From the NCBI RefSeq assembly GCF_963556105.2, contig NZ_OY829944.1:1523501-1587500 (forward strand): a stretch of 64,000 nt of DNA, written 5' to 3'. The stretch's first letter is position 1. The number at the start of each line of letters is the position of its first letter. Shown here one piece after another: positions 23,879 to 32,140 of the stretch. This DNA is from an uncultured Tolumonas sp. (GTDB lineage: Bacteria > Pseudomonadota > Gammaproteobacteria > Enterobacterales > Aeromonadaceae). Under the pieces are notes generated by a model. That model saw only the letters and a program-made list of their open reading frames with translations. It was not told the DNA's origin and ran no database searches. The translations under genes and the position numbers were made by a program.

Positions 23879-24892
23879 TTATGACTGCAGCGGATGCCAT
23901 GTAATACGATTTGCTTCGTATGAATTTTTAGAGAATTTTAAATTGAAAAACATGTTTTTTGTTTCATTGGTGAAAAGTCTTTCAATAACTGGTATGAATT
24001 TTTGATGACTTGCTATGTTATTTTTAATTTCATAATCAGCAAGAGTGCCGGCAATCAAATCTGGAATCCTATTCATTGAGTCATACCAGACATTTTTATC
24101 ATTATTAGAGTCTGGTACGCCGAAAACTAATTTATTCTCTGATTTGATACCCTCAGAGTTACAAAATAAGTAATATAAATGTTCTGCAAAATCAAATATG
24201 ATAGGTGATTTAAATTTAGTTGCCTTATATGAAAGCATTGAGTCTCTATCAGAAAACCAACCAATAATTTCAATATCAATTCTTTTGGTAATTTCAAAAG
24301 CGATGTATGCAGCCAAGGATGATAATATCTCTATATCTCGAATAACTTTCATGTTACCACCAGCGCTCGACGCTACATTAGATAAAATATCAAGTTTTTT
24401 AATAAACTCTAGATAGTTTTGTTTGCCTTCAGGGGTGGTTTCACACCAATATAAAAGCTGTTTTTTCATCATTGAAAATCTAGTTTCAAAGTAAAGTCTT
24501 TCATCTTGATGTAGTTTTCTCTTTCTATCTAAACAAAAGCTAATATTTAGAATTGGTGCATCGGTTAAAAAATTAATGAAATTAGCGTTAACTTTCTTGG
24601 ATTTTTTTAAATCGGCTGGCGATAAATTGTTTAATATCTTTTTAAGATCATCAAAGCCAATTATATATGGTATAAGTGTAAATGTAATGACATCTTGTTT
24701 TTTGCTTTTGTCGTAAAGGGCATAATCAGAAAAGATCAGCCATTTTTTCACATCTTTATATTGATTTAGGTATGAATCAAGAATTTTATTTCCACTTTTA
24801 TAAAAGGTATCATTAAAAGCTTGTAAAAAATAATGGATTCCAAAACCATGTTCAGGGGTTGATTCTGGCTGTGCAAATTTTTCAAAATTCAC
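23879..24892 (-). CDS. hypothetical protein (c31)
   Basis: A 337-residue soluble protein of unknown family, with GTG start after TGAGGAAC. Two acidic-aromatic segments are similar in kind, KKWLIFSDYALYDKSKK (near residue 50) and IIGWFSDRDSMLSYKA (near residue 210), the latter followed by PIIFDFAEHLYYLFC and VFGVPDSNNDKNVWYD. Conserved Asp residues on strand ends would fit an RNase H-like or nuclease core, but I cannot establish this. It is the only gene of its cassette. Confidence 0.65.
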   Translation of the reverse strand: MNFEKFAQPESTPEHGFGIHYFLQAFNDTFYKSGNKILDSYLNQYKDVKKWLIFSDYALYDKSKKQDVITFTLIPYIIGFDDLKKILNNLSPADLKKSKKVNANFINFLTDAPILNISFCLDRKRKLHQDERLYFETRFSMMKKQLLYWCETTPEGKQNYLEFIKKLDILSNVASSAGGNMKVIRDIEILSSLAAYIAFEITKRIDIEIIGWFSDRDSMLSYKATKFKSPIIFDFAEHLYYLFCNSEGIKSENKLVFGVPDSNNDKNVWYDSMNRIPDLIAGTLADYEIKNNIASHQKFIPVIERLFTNETKNMFFNLKFSKNSYEANRITWHPLQS

Positions 24893-24907
24893 AGAAGTTC
24901 CTCATGA

Positions 24908-24967
24908 TGCTAACTTCGATTTAAGTGGCGGCACATAGTGCCGTCCAACTTTAAATTTTTGTTAGGT
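24908..24967 (-). repeat. attC of c32
   Basis: Short attC, apex GGCGGCACATAGTGCCGTCC, arms TGCTAAC / GTTAGGT. Confidence 0.92.
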
Positions 24968-25258
24968 TTTTGATTGCAGCAATGTTTGCTTTCTGAATTC
25001 TGTAAACTGCCACCATGACTGTGCGTCTTCACCTGCCATGAATCGTGTTACAGAGATAAACACATCAATGACACATGGATCGTGACGAATACCGGTCATT
25101 TGACAGAGTGAGTCGTACATTTCAAATGGACATCGCCCAATTAAGTCTTTTGGAGTATGGATACCTAATAACTGCAAATCCATAGCACTAGCTTTACCAA
25201 TATTAGGCAAGTCAGTAAGTAGTTTGACATTTTCTCGTACTACTTTTTGAGGATTCAT
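24962..25258 (-). CDS. Cdd1-like helix-hairpin-helix protein (c32)
   Basis: A 98-residue protein with LLTDLPNIGKASAMDLQLLGI (helix-hairpin-helix) and DLIGRCPFEMYDSLCQMTG, HDPCVIDVFISVTRFM, WWQFTEFRKQ, the pattern of the pathogenicity-locus Cdd1 family. HhH proteins of this type bind DNA; the role is unknown. The ATG at 25258 is chosen as the natural domain start. It follows a VOC gene in the same cassette; the stop lies in the attC arm. Confidence 0.85.
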   Translation of the reverse strand: MNPQKVVRENVKLLTDLPNIGKASAMDLQLLGIHTPKDLIGRCPFEMYDSLCQMTGIRHDPCVIDVFISVTRFMAGEDAQSWWQFTEFRKQTLLQSKT

Positions 25259-25275
25259 TTTTATATTGAATATTA

Positions 25276-25668
25276 TTAATTGTTCATCGGTGAACAAAGT
25301 TCAATCAGTATGCCGCTTGGAGTTTGAATATATGATACGCGTTGTCCCCAAGGTTTTTGTTTTGGTACAGACAGTTCAGTTGCACCCGCAGTTATGGCTT
25401 TTAGATGTGCCATATCAACATCATCAACAACGAATGCCAGCTCAAAGCCTAAAGGCTTAGGAGTATCATTCACAGCGATATAGCCATTCGGCAGATTTAT
25501 CTCACCTAGGTTATGTGATGCAAAAGCTAGCGTTGTATCACCGGTATTTAGTTCACCATATTCGCCTGATTCATGGATGAATTTTCTTTTCCAGCTAAAA
25601 GCCTGTTCGAAGAAAGAGAGGGTTTGTTCTACATCTGGAACATATACTATTGCATAGCCAAATTTCAT
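25276..25668 (-). CDS. VOC/glyoxalase-family protein (c32)
   Basis: A 130-residue VOC-superfamily protein: FGYAIVYVPDVEQTLSFFEQAF, GELNTGDTTLAFASH, PLGFELAFVVDDVDMAHLKAI, QRVSYIQTPSGILIELCSP. It has the paired beta-alpha-beta-beta-beta build and a terminal Glu (IEL) for metal binding. Members detoxify small molecules or bind drugs such as bleomycin. It is the first gene of the cassette; a strong AGGAAATAATC ribosome site precedes the ATG. Confidence 0.9.
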   Translation of the reverse strand: MKFGYAIVYVPDVEQTLSFFEQAFSWKRKFIHESGEYGELNTGDTTLAFASHNLGEINLPNGYIAVNDTPKPLGFELAFVVDDVDMAHLKAITAGATELSVPKQKPWGQRVSYIQTPSGILIELCSPMNN

Positions 25669-25685
25669 GATTATTTCCTGAGAAA

Positions 25686-25740
25686 ACCTAACTTCTAATT
25701 GTGGGGTGCGTAAGCATCCCACACCAATTATTTGTTATGA
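25686..25740 (-). repeat. attC of c33
   Basis: Short attC, apex GGTGCGTAAGCATCC, arms ACCTAAC / GTTATGA. Confidence 0.92.
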
Positions 25741-25742
25741 TG

Positions 25743-26324
25743 CTATTCGTCTATTTTTTTAGCTACTAACCCAATGAATCCAACACCTTCTGGTGGTTGT
25801 TTATCGTTAGTGTTGTACCAACGAGAGTCAGGCACCCATTTTTTAATTTCTCGTCTTTCTTTTTTCACCCATTCTGGTCTGTAATATAATCGCAACACTA
25901 TGCAGACAATGGCATTTATTAGACGAAACCGAGTTGTAATCTGTTCTGGTTTTGAATTATCAGGAAGCGGTGATTTTAGGCTAGTGCACAGACCTTTAAT
26001 CTTTTCACTTTCGAATGACAAACCATGTCTAGCATGTGCGAATTCATTTCTAATCTTTCTTATAAGTCCAATTTCTTGATATTCAAATTGGTCAATCAAG
26101 GCTAGTGAATAGCAGGCTTCGATTTTTGCTGAAAATGTGCCTAATGGAGCATTGGGATCAGTTAATAGTTTTTTGGATGATTTGCTATCAACAAAGAAAG
26201 ACTCCAGTGTCTTATGTAGTTTTTCATCGATTAGTGCAGCACCAACAAGTGGTAATCCACGGTCTGTTTCGGCTTGTAATTCTTGAATGAAGTTTGCCAG
26301 ATCTTCAGCATGTTCTAATAACAT
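25743..26324 (-). CDS. MltR-family (HEPN-like) protein (c33)
   Basis: A 193-residue protein of the MltR (mannitol repressor-like) type: DRGLPLVGAALIDEKLHKTLE, LGTFSAKIEACYSLALID, EIGLIRKIRNEFAHARHG, LINAIVCIVLRLYY. It contains R92-N-E-F-A-H97. MltR-like proteins share the HEPN-type helical build; many in cassettes have no link to mannitol. The start follows AGGGATAATAA. It is the only gene of its cassette. Confidence 0.85.
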   Translation of the reverse strand: MLLEHAEDLANFIQELQAETDRGLPLVGAALIDEKLHKTLESFFVDSKSSKKLLTDPNAPLGTFSAKIEACYSLALIDQFEYQEIGLIRKIRNEFAHARHGLSFESEKIKGLCTSLKSPLPDNSKPEQITTRFRLINAIVCIVLRLYYRPEWVKKERREIKKWVPDSRWYNTNDKQPPEGVGFIGLVAKKIDE

Positions 26325-26339
26325 TTATTATCCCTAGCA

Positions 26340-26416
26340 TCATAACTTCAAGTTAACGGGCGGCACGTAGTGCCGTCCAACGAGCAAAGCGAGTGGCGTT
26401 GAACGCCTTGTTATGC
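26340..26416 (-). repeat. attC of c34 (long form)
   Basis: Long attC, apex GGCGGCACGTAGTGCCGTCC followed by AACGAGCAAAGCGAGTGGCG, arms TCATAAC / GTTATGC. Confidence 0.9.
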
Positions 26417-26704
26417 AGTATTGAAAAAATGAACCCGATTTCGCCTCGGAAATAACGACTGGATTCACAGGCTGGCAGTCAACTTTGCGATTAAAAACAG
26501 GGTTGTAAGGAATTACCCACGACGGCACTGAAGTGCAGAAGCTCATAATCGCCGCCCTGAATTTGCTGCAGCTCTCGGCTAACCTTATTTGGCGTATTAT
26601 GAGCGGGCACCACTCTCGATAGTGAGCCGTAAACAACACTGGACTTGCAGCCAACACCGCTTTAAAACTTGAATTCCCCGCAAGGCTACCAACAGATTGA
26701 AACT
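26417..26704 (-). repeat. ORF-less repeat cassette, family B (c34)
   Basis: Family B copy. A minus-strand frame starting ATGCAGTTTCAATC is open across the cassette and into the attC, but its sequence goes out of register with other copies after about 30 codons, so it is not a conserved gene. Confidence 0.8.
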
Positions 26705-26749
26705 GCATAACTTTTAATTAAACGGCGGCACGCAGTGCCGTCCAGTGAG
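26705..26749 (-). repeat. attC of c35, left half (IS-interrupted)
   Basis: Left half of a long attC (arm GCATAAC, apex GGCGGCACGCAGTGCCGTCC), cut after CCAGTGAG by the second IS copy. It continues at 27950. Confidence 0.92.
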
Positions 26750-26764
26750 ATCCTATGTTGTTGA

Positions 26765-27727
26765 TCAAGCCGTTTTAGTTAAAAACGGGGATGAAAAACG
26801 ATCTATTTTGAATTCTTCACCGCTTTGCCAGATAGCAAAAGCGATCCTGATCAGTTTACGTGCTAACGCAATAACGGCGCCGGCATAAGGTAAACGTTCT
26901 CGAAATTTATCAAGTAAAGGCTTAAATAAACCACGGCCAGCAGCGGCTGCTGCATTGTAAAGTAATCGACGCGCTTCGGAAGGGCCTCGCTTACTAAGTC
27001 GGCGTTTACCTTGTTTTTTCCCAGAGTCAGCAAACTTCAAATCCATTCCTAAAAAACAAACTGCCTGATCACTGGAATGAAAGGGAACCCGGGAAAATAA
27101 ACCAGCCAAATAAGCCGCAGTAAGAGGGCCAATACCGTAGATCCCACGCATAGCCATCATTCGGTTGTAGTATTCATCACCTTGTTTCTTGCTGAGATGC
27201 AGGATCTGTTTTCCGATACTATCAATCAAACGTTGCATAGAAAGTAAGGCCGCAGCTAATTCAGTATCAACACCAGTCAAAGTTGATGTAGTCATCATCA
27301 GAGCATGCCTTATTTTAACTAAGGAGCTGCGACGCAGGAAAAGAGCATGAATTTGTTCTTGTTCCTGACTCATGGGCAGCCACTCACGGAGGAGAGGTTG
27401 CTCCGCAGCCAAATAACGGGCAATGAGAAGAGCATCCCCGCGATCTGTTTTTGCCCGGCGACCGACTCCTTTGGCATAATAGTGTATGTCTTTGGGATTA
27501 AGCACATAGACTCGCATTCCGGCAGCAAAAGCGAGTTTGGCTAGCAGTAAATGATAACGTCCCGTCACTTCCATACCGATAATGGAAGCTTTAGGAATTT
27601 GTTCTAACCATTCAGAAATGGCCTCGATGGAATTATCAATATGAAGATTGGAAGCGGAGCCATATTGATTAATATCAAGCCAGAGGCTGGACACATCAAC
27701 GCCAAACAACACGAGATCAACTTGCAT
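26765..27727 (-). CDS. IS110-family DEDD transposase, copy 2
   Basis: A 320-residue protein identical to the transposase at 10819-11781, with D11, E53, D95, D98 and Ser235 all present, so it should be active. The start codon at 27727 again follows GGGGGATTT. Confidence 0.95.
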   Translation of the reverse strand: MQVDLVLFGVDVSSLWLDINQYGSASNLHIDNSIEAISEWLEQIPKASIIGMEVTGRYHLLLAKLAFAAGMRVYVLNPKDIHYYAKGVGRRAKTDRGDALLIARYLAAEQPLLREWLPMSQEQEQIHALFLRRSSLVKIRHALMMTTSTLTGVDTELAAALLSMQRLIDSIGKQILHLSKKQGDEYYNRMMAMRGIYGIGPLTAAYLAGLFSRVPFHSSDQAVCFLGMDLKFADSGKKQGKRRLSKRGPSEARRLLYNAAAAAGRGLFKPLLDKFRERLPYAGAVIALARKLIRIAFAIWQSGEEFKIDRFSSPFLTKTA

Positions 27728-27772
27728 AAATCCCCCTGTATTGCTTAGATTGAACAAATCAGGGTGGCACAT

Positions 27773-27949
27773 GTCTGACGTTAGCTTGCGAATAAATCGG
27801 CTTTACGAAGCCAGATCCCTCATAGACGTTCTCACATGTGATGGAGCATTTCTCAGTCAGTCTGTCCAGGCTAGTGGCAGATAGCGAGCAGAAGGCTCTC
27901 ACCCTGATACCTTCCTCAAATAGAGTCTGATATCAGGGCTAAACATACA
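27773..27949 (-). ncRNA. putative bridge/seek RNA of the IS110 element, copy 2
   Basis: Same structured end as in copy 1: the CCCTGATA/TATCAGGG stem, the GGCTT/AAGCC stem and the GGATCT donor-guide candidate are all present. The target side here reads GTTGCT|CACTGG on the transposase strand (copy 1: TTCGCT|CACTGG), so guide pairing must tolerate variation on the left side. Confidence 0.5.
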
Positions 27950-27983
27950 AGCAACGCGAACGGCGTTGAACGCCTTGTTATGC
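27950..27983 (-). repeat. attC of c35, right half
   Basis: Right half of the interrupted attC, ending GTTATGC. The arm matches GCATAAC at 28273. Confidence 0.92.
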
Positions 27984-28272
27984 AGTATTGAAAAAATGAA
28001 CCCGATTTCCTCTCGAAAATAACGACTGGTTTCTCGGGCTAGCGTTCAAAACCATAAACAGAAAAAATGGTTGTAAGGAATTACCCACGACGGCGTTGAT
28101 GTGCAGAAGCTCATAATCGCCGCGTCGAAATTGCTGAAGCCCACGGCTAAAATGTTTGGCGTATTATGAGCGGGCACCACGCGGCGACAGTGAGCCGTAA
28201 ACAACACTGAACTCGCAGCCAACACCGCTTTAAAACTCGAATTCCCCGCAAAACTACCAGCAAATTGAAACT
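27984..28272 (-). repeat. ORF-less repeat cassette, family B (c35)
   Basis: Family B copy. In this copy a minus-strand frame of 76 codons begins at an ATG inside the arm of the next attC (28046-28276), but it has no ribosome site and is not kept in the other copies. Confidence 0.8.
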
Positions 28273-28330
28273 GCATAACTTCGACTTATGGGGCGGTTGA
28301 AAACCGTCCCACATTAAGTTTTTGTTAGGC
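28273..28330 (-). repeat. attC of c36
   Basis: Short attC, apex GGCGGTTGAAAACCGTCC, arms GCATAAC / GTTAGGC. Confidence 0.92.
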
Positions 28331-29044
28331 ATTTTTTTGCTGGTGAACAACTTGCTGAAATAAACTTTTTGTAGTGCTAATTTCTATTAGCGCTGTGGTT
28401 AAAGCGTTTAGTAAAATATCTGATGCATAGTAGAACTTTGTTAATGCCGGTGCAAATTGTGTAATTTCTAAATTAGTTATGATTTCATACTGGCGTAGCG
28501 CATCAGCTTCTCTGTGAGCAATTGTATTATGCCTCGTTTCTGAAAGCTGACTTTCTATGTCCTTGCGAGCTTTCTTTAGTTCTTTTAAAGCCATAACTAC
28601 TGCGCTCTTAGATGTATCTGATAATCCAGTGACTTCATAAATAAACTGCATTCTTCGGCCAGTCACTTTGCTCATATCCCACTCATAGATTGTTAATAAT
28701 AGTGTTCTGAGAGCAATGTTTCTTTTAGTTTTGTTGGGATGAGCAAAAGCATCTGCTTTTAAAGCTTGAACGTCTCGCTCAGCGAGCAAAAAAAATAATC
28801 CAATGTTGAAAAGCTGCTTGGTTGCAGGAAACAGATTTTCATCTATTCTGCGATATTCAAATACAGTTGTGTCAATGGCGTGATTAATTGCTTTATCAAC
28901 CACACGAAAATTTTTATTAAGTTTGCGGTGTAGATGCCAAAGAAACAAAATTTTCAGTTTGTGTCCAAATATTTTTTGGAACTTACTACGATACCAACGC
29001 TCTTGTACCGAGGGATTTTTCTGAAGAAATTTACTACTAAACAT
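28325..29044 (-). CDS. HEPN-like helical protein (c36)
   Basis: A 239-residue helical, basic protein. R171-H-N-T-I-A-H177 in SETRHNTIAHREAD resembles the AbiU2-type HEPN motif (R followed by ..iAHr). The preceding helix (AVVMALKELKKARKDIESQL) and the following segment with ITQFAPALTKFYYASDILL fit that build. It is the only gene of the cassette and its stop lies in the attC arm. An abortive-infection role is inferred only. Confidence 0.7.
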   Translation of the reverse strand: MFSSKFLQKNPSVQERWYRSKFQKIFGHKLKILFLWHLHRKLNKNFRVVDKAINHAIDTTVFEYRRIDENLFPATKQLFNIGLFFLLAERDVQALKADAFAHPNKTKRNIALRTLLLTIYEWDMSKVTGRRMQFIYEVTGLSDTSKSAVVMALKELKKARKDIESQLSETRHNTIAHREADALRQYEIITNLEITQFAPALTKFYYASDILLNALTTALIEISTTKSLFQQVVHQQKNA

Positions 29045-29063
29045 ATTATTACCACTGTTCAGT

Positions 29064-29123
29064 GCCTAACTTTGACTTAAATGGCGGCACGGAGTGCCGT
29101 CCAGTTTCAAGTTTTTGTTAGGT
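29064..29123 (-). repeat. attC of c37
   Basis: Short attC, apex GGCGGCACGGAGTGCCGTCC, arms GCCTAAC / GTTAGGT. Confidence 0.92.
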
Positions 29124-29903
29124 TTATTCTAGAATTCGAAGATAAAAAGATGTATCGGTTTGCTCATAGCCGTCATCTATTAAATTTAACTTCAGTGATA
29201 GCTCATGCCTTAGCTTGGTTATGGCATTGTTTTCAGCCATTTTATCTTGGCTAAATGGCTTTTTTTCAACAACAATGGGAGCCAATTCAATTAGTAATAA
29301 TTTCATTTTTCTTTTTGTTGAGATAATACTTAATGCATTTTTATAGTAAGTATGATTATGGCCGCTTGCTCCAGCAAACAGCGAATATTTTTCATTATGG
29401 GATGTGATTTTTGAAAACTCGGATAAATCAAGATGATCAACTTTGTCATTAAATAAAAAAGTCTTTCTGATGACACTTAAAGTTCTTTTATCTAAGAGGA
29501 AAATGATTTTTCTTTGTTTGTCTCGATAGATATCCCAAAATGATGATATTAAAAAGATGATGTTGGCGATGGATATATATAATAATAACTGGCTTTTATT
29601 CTCTCTGTTAAGATAAATAATCATAGATAAAGATATAATCAAAGCAATTGAAGTGTACATCGAAGAATGTAAACCAACATTAGGGTGGATGACTATTTGA
29701 GTGTCATTCTCTTGAATGTTTGAAATATTCGAATTTTTGCTTTTTATGGTTATAGCATCCAAGCCTAGACCAAAAAAGATCAATGGTGAAATCAGTAAAA
29801 TTTCTATTGAATAATTCGGATAAGTGCTAAGTATTATAAAGGATGAAAAAAGTAGAACTAACATCCTAAAAATTATAGATGGATAGAAATATTTATTTTT
29901 CAT
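29124..29903 (-). CDS. membrane protein (c37)
   Basis: A 259-residue protein with four membrane segments in two pairs (residues about 12-27, 33-48, 82-97 and 106-120) and a C-terminal cytoplasmic domain of about 130 residues (KIIFLLDKRTLSVIRKTFLF, SLFAGASGHNHTYYKNALSI) that could be PH-like. No family name is recognised. No strong ribosome site is seen before the ATG. Confidence 0.65.
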   Translation of the reverse strand: MKNKYFYPSIIFRMLVLLFSSFIILSTYPNYSIEILLISPLIFFGLGLDAITIKSKNSNISNIQENDTQIVIHPNVGLHSSMYTSIALIISLSMIIYLNRENKSQLLLYISIANIIFLISSFWDIYRDKQRKIIFLLDKRTLSVIRKTFLFNDKVDHLDLSEFSKITSHNEKYSLFAGASGHNHTYYKNALSIISTKRKMKLLLIELAPIVVEKKPFSQDKMAENNAITKLRHELSLKLNLIDDGYEQTDTSFYLRILE

Positions 29904-29923
29904 ATATGAATTAACCGATATAA

Positions 29924-30006
29924 ACCTAACTTCAAGTTAACGGGCTGCGACGCGTAGCGGAGCAGTCCAGTGAGCAACGCGAACGGCGTTGAACGCCTTG
30001 TTATGC
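29924..30006 (-). repeat. attC of c38 (long form)
   Basis: Long attC with a different apex, GGCTGCGACGCGTAGCGGAG, arms ACCTAAC / GTTATGC. Confidence 0.88.
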
Positions 30007-30198
30007 GTTTTTGCTCTTGATGTGCGTGATGCTGTCGATGTCAGGTATAAATGAAAAAAAGCTACCGCACCGACTATCGACGTGTCGGATGCCAAGACCA
30101 CTGTATGTGCAAGGAAATGCTCATAGGTTTATGATGCCGAATGGCGCTTTTGTTGGCAAATGAAACCAGAGCTAAAGTTAACAAAATAAGCAGAAAGG
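30007..30198. repeat. family D remnant in c38
   Basis: Non-coding. It carries AAAGCTACCGCACCGACTAT, GGATGCC, ATGATGCCGAATGGCGC and CAAATGAAACC, in the same order as in c9 and c21. Confidence 0.6.
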
Positions 30199-30624
30199 CT
30201 ATGCGTTAATGCTGACGTGAGAAAACCAAACCGCTTGCCAACGCGCAATTTTTTCAGCGGTGGAGAGTTTCTTGGGAGACGCAGAACAGGTGTCACCAAA
30301 ACCAGCCTCTTTGATGATATTTGCATTGATGGTGGCGTAAGTATGTTGGGCTTGTTGAAAAGACACACCGACTAATACGCCACATTGGCGACAAAAGAGA
30401 AAATCAGCAGTACCACTGCCTTGATGATATCGGCCTAACAATGACGGTTCATTTACAGATATGGTGAGTTTACCTTGAGGGTCAGAAATGTAAGCTGCGC
30501 CATGTTCACGGCAGAAATCGCAATCACATGCACGAGGATTAAATGCTGAGGGCGGTGAAGAAAGTTCAATATCAGCAGTGATATTGCTGCAATGACAACC
30601 GCCTTTTAGATTGTAAACAGACAT
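30199..30624 (-). CDS. GFA/CENP-V domain protein (c38)
   Basis: A 141-residue zinc-binding GFA-fold protein. Metal ligands are in the usual places: GGC10-H-C12, C33-D-C35-D-F-C38 and C78-R-Q-C81. The family includes glutathione-dependent formaldehyde-activating enzyme-like proteins; the actual substrate is usually unknown. It starts after AAGGATGATTT and is the only gene of its cassette. Confidence 0.92.
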   Translation of the reverse strand: MSVYNLKGGCHCSNITADIELSSPPSAFNPRACDCDFCREHGAAYISDPQGKLTISVNEPSLLGRYHQGSGTADFLFCRQCGVLVGVSFQQAQHTYATINANIIKEAGFGDTCSASPKKLSTAEKIARWQAVWFSHVSINA

Positions 30625-30680
30625 AAATCATCCTTGAAAAAACTAGAATTTAGCACAGAAAATTGAGCAGAAAACAGAAC

Positions 30681-30736
30681 GCATAACTTCGAATTATGGG
30701 GCCACGAAGTGGTCCCACATTAATTTTTTGTTATGT
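30681..30736 (-). repeat. attC of c39
   Basis: Short attC, apex GGCCACGAAGTGGTCC, arms GCATAAC / GTTATGT. Confidence 0.92.
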
Positions 30737-30741
30737 GATTT

Positions 30742-31218
30742 TTACAGTTTTCTGCCAAGGCGTTTTTCGATTTGCCGCTTTTCCCAAGCAGGGCTAAAGA
30801 AATGAAACACTTCAAACACATTTAATCCATGTGATAAAACACCAATGCCCCAGCCAAGCATTGGCCACCAAGCCCAGATATAGCTGCGGTCGGTAGTAAA
30901 ATTAATAATAAACAAGATAGAAATAACAACGACGTATTTTATGACGTGGGAATAAAACCCTTTAATGTCACGCACGTATTCAATTGCTTTCTGTTCTGTC
31001 TCATCAAGTTGAGTTGTCTGATTTACTTGAGTCATGTCATTCTCCATTTGTAGTTCAGTGACATGAACATCAAAAACAGCCGCCAGTGATTTTAATGAAT
31101 CAAGACCCGGAGTTTGACCGCGTTCAATTCGCTGAATAGTACGAATGCTGAGGCCACTCAGTTGAGCAAGTTGATCTTGAGACCAACCACGTTGAAGTCT
31201 TAATTTACGAACAATCAT
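30742..31218 (-). CDS. helix-turn-helix regulator with 2TM domain (c39)
   Basis: A 158-residue protein. Residues 1-55 form an XRE-type helix-turn-helix (LRLQRGWSQDQLAQLSGLSIRTIQRIERGQ). A linker follows, then a 2TM domain: AIEYVRDIKGFYSHVIKYVVVISILFII and IWAWWPMLGWGIGVLSHGL, ending FSPAWEKRQIEKRLGRKL. This fusion (XRE plus 2TM) is a known architecture for membrane-tethered regulators. A related copy is in c53. Confidence 0.9.
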   Translation of the reverse strand: MIVRKLRLQRGWSQDQLAQLSGLSIRTIQRIERGQTPGLDSLKSLAAVFDVHVTELQMENDMTQVNQTTQLDETEQKAIEYVRDIKGFYSHVIKYVVVISILFIINFTTDRSYIWAWWPMLGWGIGVLSHGLNVFEVFHFFSPAWEKRQIEKRLGRKL

Positions 31219-31389
31219 TGTTATCCCTCTGTCTCTGGTGTTCGACTGAAACTATGAGACAAAATAAGAAGCTGGTGTAACGACATATCTACGACACGAA
31301 CATGACAAACTAAGTAAATCAGATAGTTATAAATATAAAATTGCTTATTGCGTGGTGGTGCTGGAACACAAATACAGAATCAACTAATC

Positions 31390-31447
31390 ACATAACTTCG
31401 AATTGTGCGGTGGCTGAAAGCCATCCGACACTAATTTTTTGTTAGGT
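31390..31447 (-). repeat. attC of c40
   Basis: Short attC, apex GGTGGCTGAAAGCCATCC, arms ACATAAC / GTTAGGT. Confidence 0.92.
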
Positions 31448-31729
31448 GCGCTAGCTGATATAATTATAAAAATCAACGGTAATTTAGTTAATTTATAGGA
31501 TCTACTAATATTAAAAACTTCGATGATGGCTACAACATTAATATCGAGTTTTTCGAAGTCATCGTATTAGATTGGTTCTCTTATACGTACTGACTGCATA
31601 GTTTTTCCATGAAAATTTTTAGGTTAAAAAACATCTAATTGGATGCTACTGAAAATAAAACATACAACTGTTTAGGTATTGAAATTTTTTATTTTTCATA
31701 AACATATTAGCAATATATTCCGTGATGAA
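31448..31729. other. AT-rich stretch without a gene (c40)
   Basis: About 280 bases between the attC and the stop of the c40 gene. No frame, repeat family or clear terminator is visible. Confidence 0.5.
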
Positions 31730-32038
31730 TTAGAGACCATAAGCTAAAGAGCCATTACTCAGCCTTACAGGTGCTAGAAAATAATATTGAGATGAACCTG
31801 AAAGCGACTGCCAGTGCCAAGAATCTGGATTTTTTGCAACCGAAATGGCCTGTATCTTTTCGAGAACGATTGGATATTGGTGTTCATTTGAATAGGTATA
31901 TAGTTCAACTAAACCATGCTCAAGAAGTTCTAGTACTCTGCAATGAATTTCATTAGCTAATGATTCATGGCCAATAAGAAGATCTGCAAGATGGTCTTGA
32001 TCTAAAACCCCAAATTTTATTATTTCTTCAATATCCAT
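31730..32038 (-). CDS. hypothetical protein (c40)
   Basis: A 102-residue soluble acidic protein starting after GAGAATG. The N-terminal half looks like a winged-helix-type fold (MDIEEIIKFGVLDQDHLADLL, CRVLELLEHGLVELYTYSN) and the C-terminal half is rich in Ser and aromatic residues (WHWQSLSGSSQYYFLAPVRL). No family is recognised. Confidence 0.6.
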   Translation of the reverse strand: MDIEEIIKFGVLDQDHLADLLIGHESLANEIHCRVLELLEHGLVELYTYSNEHQYPIVLEKIQAISVAKNPDSWHWQSLSGSSQYYFLAPVRLSNGSLAYGL

Positions 32039-32075
32039 TTTTCATTCTCAAACCAAGAGTCTATTGCTCATAGCC

Positions 32076-32134
32076 ACCTAACTTCGACTTAAGTGGCTGC
32101 ACAAGTGCAGTCCACCTTTAAGTTTTTGTTAGCT
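32076..32134 (-). repeat. attC of c41
   Basis: Short attC, apex GGCTGCACAAGTGCAGTCC, arms ACCTAAC / GTTAGCT. Confidence 0.9.
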
Positions 32135-32140
32135 GTATTT

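Larger units (their letters stand above)
26750..27949 (-). mobile_element. IS110-family insertion sequence, copy 2
   Basis: Same 1200-bp element as copy 1, same orientation and the same position inside a long attC, again between two AG dinucleotides. The transposases of both copies are identical, so at least one insertion is recent. Confidence 0.95.
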
